DNA of 64,000 nucleotides from Diospyros lotus (lineage: Eukaryota > Streptophyta > Magnoliopsida > Ericales > Ebenaceae), in NCBI RefSeq assembly GCF_014633365.1, contig NC_068344.1:35648670-35712669 (forward strand), in the 5' to 3' direction. The notes below the pieces were generated by a model. The model had not been told where the DNA came from. It saw only the letters and a program-made list of their open reading frames with translations, and made no database searches. Positions 34,562-46,500 of this stretch are shown here, in pieces; the first letter of the stretch is position 1, and the number at the start of each line of letters is the position of its first letter. Both the position numbers and the translations under genes were made by a program.

Positions 34562-37500
34562 TCAGCTTCTGTTAGGCCTACTTCGATCCACTTGAATTGT
34601 TCCTGGGTCCAGTGTTGACAAGATCTGTGGCATTGACATGCCCCCAGAAACTACAATTTCTGCAGAAACAAAGGATGGCATTGAGATATATTTGCATGCA
34701 AAGGTAAAGATGTGTATAAGAATGATCCTTCCTCGACCATCTTGAAGCATAGAGTCTCATGGACCGGGATATTCATATTACAACTAGCGGGGACAATGAT
34801 TCTTTAGGAAACAGCATCGACTTGTATGTGTGTTTATACTACATGCTGGGTAGGGTTCGGGCTCTCCCTTCTTTTTGTCCTCATATTTCCTCACAAACGA
34901 TGGTTATAGAAAAACAAGTAGAGATCCTTACCAATTCCTTCCCGAACGGATAAATTTGGTCTAATTACGTCTTGGGAGTTGATCAAGAATATGTCACCAA
35001 TATAAAGATGGTTGGTGGGAACACACACGCAGCATAGCTCCTCCTCACCTGAATAATTCTGTAAATCAAATTATGGAAGTTAGAGATTCGAAAGTAGGGA
35101 AATTCCATAATCAGACACAATAAACATTAAGCAATTTCTTGGCTGCTTAATTTTCAATTTGCAATTGCTTGGAATCAACAGTAAGCTTCAGGTTGGAAAG
35201 CAGAAAACGTAAGAAACAGTGCATCAACAATGACAGCAAACATATTGCGTGATGATAAAACTGGACAACACATCCATACAAACACTCAGGAAAAAAATGG
35301 AACAAATGGAGATTTGAAATTAGTAATGACAATACAGGTGTGTTTGATTGCATTACCTAGAATTTAATTCTAGGTAACAATTGCCTAGAAAACAAAAGCC
35401 ACCCCACCCAAATGAATTCTATGGAAAGAAGATTTAAATGCTTGTACCATACACATATTTTTCATAGAAAAGTTAGGGTGTTTGACTGTTTCTATAGAAA
35501 ATATGTGTAATAATTACAAATAATTAGACATTTTCTATGGCAAATGTGTGCTATCAAACACGCCATACCAGATTGGAAAAGTTAGTTGCAAACCTGAAGG
35601 ACTACAGATGAAGTGATGAACCCAAATGCATATTCACCAATACGTGGATGCCTTATGATAGCCACCTCTTTGAATGCCTGTGTGTTTTGATCTGCAAAAA
35701 GAATTAACAACAAAATTAAAACTTTAACCATCCCAAAATATGGAAAGAATAATGAGCAAAAGAATTAATGGAAATCAATACCTGGAGATATGGCAGCACT
35801 AATTTGCTTTGAGGCACTGTAAATATGTCGGACAAATGGCATTCGTTTGATGAACCACTCCCCAAGACTCAAAACTGATGCCCCCAACCATGATGACATG
35901 AACACTCCAACCAAGAAGATGAATGTGATTGACGTTATAAAACCAAGACCTAACCAAGAATATCAGAAAATACAAAGTCGATTAGACATGGATAAGAATT
36001 GTTCACCAAGAAACCTATCGTGTTAACCAATAAAACCACACAAATTATAACCCCACGTGAACTTAAAGAAGAGTTTCAATACCAGTTGTTTGGATATGAC
36101 TTAACTGCAAAAATTCAAATATAGGCAATAAGGAAACTTCTATTTCAGAAATGCATAATTCTAGCAGTTTGAAACAATTTGAGCTTCTGGTATACCTACT
36201 GTTTCTAAGAAACATGCAGTTTTATAGTATTAAACAGAAGAAACATTCTACTTCAGGGATGTGAAACTCTAGCTCCTTCTAAATCATAATAACAAAAATC
36301 ATTACAGAATCACTTCTATTATAATGAATATTGCTCAAGCTTCAGCGTAACTAGTGGCTGCAATTTTCAGAACCCATTCTGCAAAGCATGACTAACATAC
36401 TATGTGGCTGGATCCATACCCAATCAAGCACACCTCCCAAGCACCCGGGATTAACATGGAGCAAATCGGCTAATTACCAATTTTGCTTGAACTTTAAGAA
36501 ATTTGTTAGGGATTATATTGTGTTGGCAATTTTGTACCCATATCTAAGTTGTAATTCATTAACTCTGAGTTCAGATACACCTTGGTACACACTTCCAAGA
36601 ATATGGCACCTTTAAACATGCCTTTGCTTCTTAGGCACCTTTAAAAATGTGTTTGCCTCTTAGCACACTGCCGGTGATAAAAGATAGAAGAGCAGAATTG
36701 GGGTTATCTCCCCAACCTTAAGTACATGTGCTGTTAGGACCAACTTCCATCGAATTCATAATTTCATAGTGATTATTTTTAAGGAAATTTGTAAAATCAA
36801 TGTGAATATGGACATTTAAGAAAGTTCATAGTGGTATTAAGGTTTGTGATTGTTGCAGTGTTATTATCCTTCATAAAAAGTCCAGGACCAATTCATAACT
36901 CAATTCTGGGAAATGAACCGAGGGTCTCACAAAGCAAGCTAATGAAGTCACTTTTTACAGAAAGACTTGCCCCAACAACACCACTTCAAAGATGATAATT
37001 AGATTTTACAACTTGTACCAGCAAAGATACAAGTGAAAAGGGGATCCATTAAGGGTAGGATGGGATATGCTTACCAAATATATCAATGCCCAGCTGAGCA
37101 TAAATTGGAGAGAAAAACCCGTCCACTAAATGAATAAACCACCATGTTATATAAAAAGTGACTGCTATCGGAAATAGGATGACACTGCAAAAAAGCTAAG
37201 AGTAAGCAATAATATAACAGTAAGAAGCATCCAAAACTCTCCAGAAGTATGAATGGTCAATGTAAAATTTGAAAGATAAGAAAGTAGTTTGTATAGTTTC
37301 ATAAAAATGCAGTGGTGTTCAATGTAAGTTAAGCTTCTATGCATTGTATCAAAGTTTTCCTAGCTCCATACATAACTCTTCACTTAAGTTTGTTGAGTGC
37401 ATATCCAACTGGACAGAATCAGACACATCCTATATGTAACGCCCCGCTTTTCCGAGCGTTAAATAACTTAGAAATTTTAGGAATATTTTTTTCTTTTTAT

Positions 37501-40500
37501 AAACCATTCCCGACAATCCCGTTTTACCTTCCCGACAATCATCATAAATGCGGAAGCTAAAATTGAAACCTGATATGGTACAGAATCTGAATCCACTTTA
37601 ATCATGAAATAAGAATTCGTACCATTACATCTTTAAATACTTAATTACATGGAGACTCATCATCAAGAGATAATAACTAAGTACTTCAATTGATACAATC
37701 TAAAGATACCTCAAAAATACATTAAACTATAACAATTATACATGATCATCAATACAATAATATATCATGACTCCTCATGAAGAAATAAATACAGGGACAA
37801 CTCGCCAAACTCATCAGCCACGTCATCACGTGCCGTTACGTCTCAATCATCTCCCTGCCATATCTGCAACTCCTAACTGGAACGTGGAATGTTCTAGGGG
37901 CATCACCCATTAAAAGATGAAACTTCTAGTGAGGGTTTAAAAACATGATACGTGAATGCAATATGCAAATACATGAACAAACATTTGCCCTAGTGTAACT
38001 TCTCAGGCCCAGCCCGGCACGGAATCCTAGGCAAATCCCGAATCTCTGCAAGACAAGCCTAACGTTATTCCATCATTGCCCTAAGGGAATTACGGCTACA
38101 CTCTAGGGCGACATCCCGTTCCCATGCACAAATAACAATGTGACAATAATATCGTGCCATGCAATTATCACGACTTTCCATGTAACATGGCAAAATAAAT
38201 CATATCTTTCGTAAATATTATGCATATATAAGCAATCATATCTTTCATAAATATCATGCATAATAAACAATCATATCATGTAGGATAGGAAAAACTCACA
38301 AAACCATGTTTTGGATAAAATTACTCACCTTTAGCACAAGTTCGAACTTCCTCGAAAAATGTGCATCGCCTCGATTTTCGTGCCAACTCTCAAAAGTTAT
38401 ACCAATCACATCATCTCGATTACCTCAACATAAAAATGACATTTACTACTAAATATCCTCAATATTCCATTTATTTCCTATTTTCCTTCATTTTCTTTCA
38501 TTTTTCCTTCTGAAAATCCCAATAAATACATCAAGACTATTTTCTCAAATCTATCTTCACAACAATTCATAATAGATTTTAAAATTCAAGGAAAAAATAC
38601 TGGACTTACCCGGATGGCGCGTTTTCACGCAAAACGAGGCACTTTGATGCTAGAATCGAGACCTATAGAACTCCAAATTCAAATCTTTTTTTACAGGACC
38701 TAGATCTCTATTTTAGAGAAACTTAGAAAAAAATTTCAGAATTTTTGGAGCCCGGACGGGCCCGCACTCGCCCAAACAAGGTGCTCCACGCGCCCCCACT
38801 CGCGGGGCCCAGCTGGCGCGTGTGCCCCACGCGCCAGTCTTCTTCAACATCCAGCTCGTTGGACTGGTGCGCTGCCTTCGGTTTAATGGCCATATCTCCT
38901 TCATCCGACCTCCGATTGACCCCCCGTTTGAACCTATGGCTTCTTTTTTTCATCCTCTACAAGATGATACCAAAAAATCCCACAAACAGAACCATTTTCA
39001 GACTGCTCGAAGCTATTTTCCGACGAAGCTCCATATCTCCTTCATCTCTCAACGAAAATTGTTCAAAATTCACAGGAATGATCCTCTGGACATGGGGAAC
39101 AAAAGCCCCTTATCCGTTGCTTTCAATTTTTGCCCAAACTCTCGGATCTAAGAGTTTTATTTTTCACTCCATTCGGCTAATTCAAAAACCTCTATTTATA
39201 GGCAACCCCGACCCTCCAAATGCTCATGGTTGGTCGATCCAACCGAGGCTTCTACCTGCCCCAGATTAGTCCAAAAACGCCACCAAACACGGATTCAACA
39301 TATTGAAATTTCATCCACAAAACGGCCGAAAATCATGCAAAATTGGTCATCATCTTGGCCAATGTCGGCCTAAGCTCGACCCAAGAGCATCCTAGGCCAC
39401 TTTCCTTGAGTCTCTCACCACCGAATTCGGTGATGGGAGGTGGTAGAGAAAGTTTGGTCGGCCATGACAGATTTGCTCCATCTTCAACTATTGAAAATTA
39501 CACTTTGACCCCTATCTTTTCTCATTTGAACTTTCGGTCCTTTTCTTGAAGCCCCTAACCTTCCCAATACTGCCATTGCGACCTATAAGTTCTATACTTT
39601 TCATTGCATCCCGAAGATTCCGAAAAAATATCATTTCGACCTCCTTCCGGCAAAATTAAGAAATAACACTTAGGCCCGAATCTTCGTTTTGGCCCTAAAC
39701 CTCTTCGTTTCTTCTTGAAACCACTGAAGGGTTGTTCCTTATAAAAAACCGAAGCCTCTTCAAGCTTCCGTTGACTTCTCGGAAGTCGTCTATAACAATT
39801 CGGTATTGCAGCCTAATTGGCAGTTGCCATTTTGCTGTACCGAAAACTGTTCCCGATCCGATTTCTTTTGGCACCATGAATCCTATCTCGGGGTGCTTGT
39901 TAATGTCACATCATTTTTCTTTGGCATCTTGACTGCAGGACACTCCCTCCAGTCGATTCGGTCATTCATACGGTAATAAATTACCATTATACCCTTCATT
40001 TATCCTAAAATTTCATTTTTGCTCCTAAGATAATTTACCCTTGAGTCTTTTAGAATTTCTCGGGTATTACATTCACCCCTCCTTAAAGAAATTTCGGCCT
40101 CGAAATTTTCATCTGACCATTCAGATAACTAAGACAATACACAGCTTATTACCCGAATACTTCAAATCAAACGTCCATTGGTCCTTGACAAATACTTCAG
40201 TTTGCATTTCTTACACGTCCGATGCTTACAAGCATGCCGTGTCATTTACATAATTTCCTGTTGTGTCTCTTTACAGACGACCACTTATCTTCCCACATCC
40301 TAGGCACACACATCTTACCCTGAAACTTTTAAGAATGCCATCTTGCATATCAAAAATCATAATCCTTGGGCTGACCACAATCATCGATTATAGACAAAAA
40401 CACCTACCAATCACACATGCTTTCTGTATCTCAATCACTAGATCCAACTAAATCGTTAGGCTAGCGATAGAGACAAACGATCCATTTGGCACTATGATCA

Positions 40501-43500
40501 TAGTCAGCAGGCCAACAAGCCTCTAACATCTAACACTCATAGCTATCCACCCATGTCATGCGTCGGCACCTCACGGCCATGCCCCGGGTGATATGAAATA
40601 GTGCAGTCGTAGTCTTCAAGGAACTCTATCTACCATCGCTACCACTCATTTAGCTCTTTCTGCGAGAACCCGTACCTCAGGCTCCTCGTGGTTTGTGGCA
40701 CATCAACTGTCCCATCATTTTGGTAATGTCTCCATAACCTTAAGAGTACATGTCCTAGCTGTCAGCTCTAAGTCATACATTGGGTAGTTCTCTTAGTGTC
40801 TTGGTGTAATCCACACGTAATCATTAGGTCATGTTGCATTAACACACAACCCGATCCTTTGAGTTATCATAAACTCTTACTGCACCCGGCAGGGTATTCT
40901 TATTAAACTCTTCTCATGAGTCTTATTGTGGACATAATTATTTCAGGGTGTCCTACCAGTATCTTCTGACAACAGCTTTGTCAAAACATCTTAACATTTT
41001 ATTTCGAAATCTGGTTCGTAAAAATTTCATTTCAAACCTCACGTTGCTCCATGTTTCGAAATATAGGGTCGGAACTATAAATACCCAAAAAGCCCTGAAC
41101 TCAACTTTCGCGTATCCGGATAATTTTTTTTTTTTTTTTTGCCAAAATCTCCGAAATAATAAAACACGTTTTTCCCATAAAGAAGATAAGATTATTTTTC
41201 CTTTCCCATTTTTTTTTTCTTTTCTTTTCTTTTTTTCTTTTCTTCTTTTTCTTTTCTTTCTTCTTCCTTCTCCTTCTTCTTCTTCTTCTTCTTCTTTCCT
41301 CTGCAAATCCGGTGTGCGAACAGCCACCACCTGCGCACAGCCCGGTCGCCCTCGGCCTCCGCCGCGTTCGCCTCCGATCGACTCAATCAGCCCCGCGATC
41401 GCCACCGCCGACGCCTCCGCAGCCTCAGCCGTGACCTCCTGCGCGTACAGCGCCCTCGCTGCAACCGGCTGCCTTCCGTTGCCGATCGCCCTCCATTGAC
41501 TGGATCCAGCCGCCGCCGCCGTTGCCAGCCCCTTTGCGCAGCCACCGGCCCTCGCTCGGCACCCCTCGACCGTCACCGCGCCCGCCGTCATCCTTGTCGT
41601 TGCTGTCAGATCCGGGTCAATCTGACCCGACCCGACCCGACTCGGCCCGTTTCAGGTTCGACCCATTAGATCTGACTCATATCTATTTTGACCCATTCAT
41701 TTAGATCCGACTCACATCTGATTTATTTAGATTTTGCCAGATCCAAATCTATCATGTCAAGGCGCAACATACCAAGACCCCGTCGTCGGTGTGGTGCCTG
41801 CATAGTCTTGCATGCCCAATGCCCTCCACGATGCTTCTTTGCCCCGTACTTCAGTCACGAGGAAAGAGTTATTGACTTTTCTGCCATCAATAGAGTTTTT
41901 GATGTCAGTAATGCTTCTCTCCTTCTGTACCGACTTCCGGCAAGAGACCGGTCTGAGGCAGCCGTTTCACTTACCATTGAGGCTTTAGCTCGGCTCCAAG
42001 ATCCTATCTATGGTTGTGTCTCTCACATTCTTGCCCTACAGCAGCAGGTTAGTGAGTTGCAAACTTATCGAGCTTACTTGCAAGATTTACTATTTGCATA
42101 TTATTCTTCACATCCCCAGCCTACTCCTCAACCTGATCAAAACCCGAGCTAGAATTTCGATCTTCCTATCGTTCCAGAGGATGTCCCTCATCCCAGTTTC
42201 TCAGAGGCTGCTCTTCCGCCTTACCCTTGTGAAGCTAGCAATAGCCAGATGCCACCCCCAGATGACATCGATGAGCTGGGAGCTATTGTGTTTGGCAACC
42301 GTCGTCCTCACTGAGCATTGGCATCATCATTAGTTTTTTTGCCTTTTTCCTTTTAAGTAATTGTACGGCTTGATTTCCTGTAACCGTTTGAACATATGGA
42401 ATGAATATTTTGCTTTGAATACTTTAACGTCTCATTCCCTTATTCTCGGTTGCATGTTGATCACAAAACATCTCAGCCTCTTGCAACTGTTTTAATAATT
42501 CATCAAATCGAGATAAAAACATCGGTTCCTAATTATCACCTGATAATTCACATCCTTAATTAAGTCACACATAGCTAAGCATCCAATAACATCAAGCTAT
42601 CATAGTTTCATGATCCCGTTAAATATATCTTGGTCATTTTTCATTTCTCTTACCACTTCCACTAATCGCAAGTGCTTATACCTCCTATCCATAGGCTCAT
42701 TTATTTCCATAACTTACTGACATCACTCAGCAATACATCACCTAATTTGCCCATCAAGGCTACCTAGAGTAATCATCTAGCCATACGAGAGTTTCAATCG
42801 AAAATCTCGGATCCTCAATTAATTTGGTCCTGCAACTTCTTCGATTGCGACCCGTCATCTTTGCACATCTGCCATCATCTTGATTCTCTTAATCACGTCA
42901 AAGATTCGCACAAATTTCAAGACCTTAATTCACAGCTATACTTCCAACTAGAGCAGATAGGTACTTGTGTTACCCACGGTACTCCAATCCTCACTGGATT
43001 TCTTTCTAAATCTCTAAAGTTCCATCACGACTCCCTAGATCCTCAATCAATTCTTTCAAAGGATTTCCTCAAAAATCTCGAATCGATTTATCTTCGAAGA
43101 TCCCAAATTAGATCACAATATTTGGTTTCAATTATCTTACAAGAACTCGATTTCCTTTGCCATCACGAGTTTCTATCCATCGTTCATTACGGTGCTTTTA
43201 AGCTCTCTTCGTCGGGTCTGACTATCGACAATTTTACCTGATTCTACAAGTTCATTTGGCACACTGAAACGTAGTCACAACCTTTGTCGTCTAGACTTCC
43301 TTATCATTCCTTTACGGTCGACACGACCGTCAAACACCTCTTTTATTTTTAGTGCCCGAACTCTACTTTGAGTCAAGACTATCATTTCAGAACTCATCGG
43401 TCAAGCCTTTGGACCAGTCATGCTCCACTACCTGAAATCTCATATCGAGAATCCATTGACTCTCACATTTCGTTCTTCAAATCCAGTTGACTATCGGCAC

Positions 43501-46500
43501 TCGACCATTAAATTAGTTCTTTGCAGGCACTACACTTATTGTTAGCCAGCACACAAGCTGTCATAATCACTCCGATCACATAGTAGACTTACTCCTACAT
43601 CATACGTCAAGCCTCACATGGGTACGTTATGGGTGAAAACTACACGATCTCGTCGTAGTCCTTCAAGAACTATCATCCATTGTCGCTGCAACTGAGTCTA
43701 AATCATTCTGTAAGAATATTCATTCTAGGCCCTCGAGCCTCCCATTGCTTGTCGTGTCATCATTCCCAAAGGTGACCATGAACCTCGATGTAATCCCTTA
43801 AATAGGACACTCGGTCCATATTCAACTCATCTTACCTTAGGTTAATTTCCTAGGCTTCCGGCCTCGGTCAACAATAACTAGTGGTATACCTCGCATCTTA
43901 GACCTTTGGAAGTTGGAATTCTCCACAAGGTACAAACCCTACCGTGTTACTCCAGATTTGATCGTCTCCTCGGCAGTTCACTAAGCAACTTAGACCCTGG
44001 ATCCCAAACCCATACCACGAGACAGTTTACAAGTTTCCCCGGTACGTTGATCATAAGCTCTTTACAAGCCTTCTGCCTTGGTCCCTAGATCAAGATCTGT
44101 CACTATGAACACCCAACCAGCTGTGTCGCCACGCTGCTAGGGTTTCTTTATCTCGTCTTTGCGAGTCACATCGGTTGCACTACTTTCAGCTTATCAATTG
44201 ACGCGCTCACACGCCATCATTTGGCCATATTTGGCCTCTTGTTCAATCCAATCCGATGGATCCCTTATCTTTACATCATATTTTCGAGATGCTAAATGAT
44301 CCTCGAAAATCCTTATCTTGACAACTTAGGCCATCAGACTAATCTTGCGCTAGCTTTTATCAGGCATTCTACTATTCATCGGGAATAGTAGTCGTCTACT
44401 GAAATAATGTCTGCTCGTGAATAGTATACCAGGTAAGTTCCCAGGAAAGAGAGGTGGCTCACAAACGGACACATTTAAGTACCAAGTCTTTCCTTAGTCA
44501 GAACTTTCCTAGACATGCACTTCCACTACACATCACTTATCCAGTAACCGTCAATACCCAAATCTTACCGTGGCTTTGCTTATCTAGCCACGTGCGACCT
44601 TTTCCTTAGGTTCGCTCTAATATCGACCATACTAGAGTCACTCAAGGCTCAGACATTTCCTATGTCTTTAACAATTATTCTCTGATACCAACTGTAACGC
44701 CCCGCTTTTCCGAGCGTTAAATAACTTAGGAATTTCAGGAATATTTCTTTTTTTTATAAACCATTCCCGACAATCCCGTTTTACCTTCCCGACATACTAA
44801 ACAAGAACCGATAAGCCAAGACACGTAATCATCATAAATGCGGAAGCTAAAATCGAAACCTGATATGGCACAAAATCGTAATCCACTTTAATCATGAAAT
44901 AAGAATTCGTACCATTACATCTTTAAATACTTAATTACATGGAGACTCATCATCAAGAGATAATAACTAAGTACCTCAATTGATACAATCTAAAGATACC
45001 TAAAAATATATTAAACCATAACAATTATACATGATCATCAATACAATAATATATCATGACTCCTCATGAAGAAATAAATACAGGGACAACTCGTCAAACT
45101 CATCAGCCACGTCATCACGTGCCGTTACGTCTCAATCATCTCCCTGCCATATCTGCAACTCCTAACTGGAACGTGGAATGTTCCAGGGGCATCACCCATT
45201 AAAAGATAAAACTTCTAGTGAGGGTTTAAAAACATGATACGTGAATGCAATATGCAAATACATGAACAAACATTTGCCCTAGTGTAACTTCCCAGGCCCA
45301 GCCCGGCACGAAATCCTAGGCAAATCCCGAATCTCTGCAGGACAAGCCTAACGTTATTCCATCATTGCCCTAAGGGAATTACGGCTACACTCTAGGGCGA
45401 CATCCCATTCCCATACACAAATAACAATGTGACAATAATATCGTGCCATGCAATTATCACGACTTTCCATGTAATATGGCAAAATAAATCATATCTTTCA
45501 TAAATATTATGCATATATAAGCAATCATATCTTTCATAAATATCATGCATAATAAACAATCATATCATGTAGGATAGGAAAAACTCACAAAACCATGTTT
45601 TGGATAAAATTACTCACCTTTAGCACAAGTTCGAACTTCCTCGAAAAATGTGCATCGCCTCGATTTTCGTGCCAACTCTCAAAAGTTATACCAATCACAT
45701 CATCTCGATTACCTCAACATAAAAATGACATTTATTACTAAATATCCTCAATATTCCATTTATTTCTTATTTTCCTTCATTTTCTTTCATTTTTCCTTCT
45801 GAAAATCCCAATAAATACATCGAGACTATTTTCTCAAATCTATCTTCACAACAATTCATAATAGACTTTAAAATTCAAGGGAAAAATACTGGACTTACCC
45901 GGATGGTGCGTTTTCATGCAAAACGAGGCACTTTGATGCTAGAATCGAGACCTATAGAACTCCAAATTCAAATCTTTTTTTACAGGACCTAGATCTCGAT
46001 TTCAGAGGAATTTAGAAATTTTTTTCAAAATTTTTGGAGCCCAGACGTGCCCGCACTCGCCCAAACAAGGTGCTCTACGCACCCCCACTCACGAGGACCA
46101 ACTAGCGCATATGCCCCACGCACCGGTCTTCTTCAACATCCAGCTCGCCGGACTGGTGCGCTACCTTCGGTTTAATGGCCATATCTGCTTCATCCGACCT
46201 CTGATTGACCCCCCGTTTGAACCTATGACTTCCTCTTTTCATCCTCTACAAGATGATACCAAAAAATCCCACAAACAGAACAATTTTCAGACTACTCAAA
46301 GCTATTTTCCGGCGAAGCTCGTTTTTCCGACGAAACTCCATATCTCCTTCATCTCTCAACGAAAATTGCTCAAAATTCACAGGAATGATCCTCTGGACAT
46401 GGGGAACAAAAGCCCCTTATCCGTTGCTCTCAATTTTTGCCCAAACTCTCGGATCTGAGAGTTTAATTTTTCACTCCATTCGGCTAATTCAAAAACCTCT

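Noticed and set aside
38745..39269. 174-codon frame in the left LTR, with related frames at 46111-46576 in the right LTR
   Set aside because: Shared only because the LTRs are copies; reading frame and start differ between them, no family match, Pro/Phe-rich by composition.
40953..41591. 212-codon minus-strand frame with Lys/Glu-rich stretch
   Set aside because: Composition-driven: it crosses a T-run, a long pyrimidine tract and GC-rich filler; no domain and no splice context.
42861..43241. 126-codon plus-strand frame right of the LBD segment
   Set aside because: No domain recognised; sits in the degenerate retrotransposon interior.
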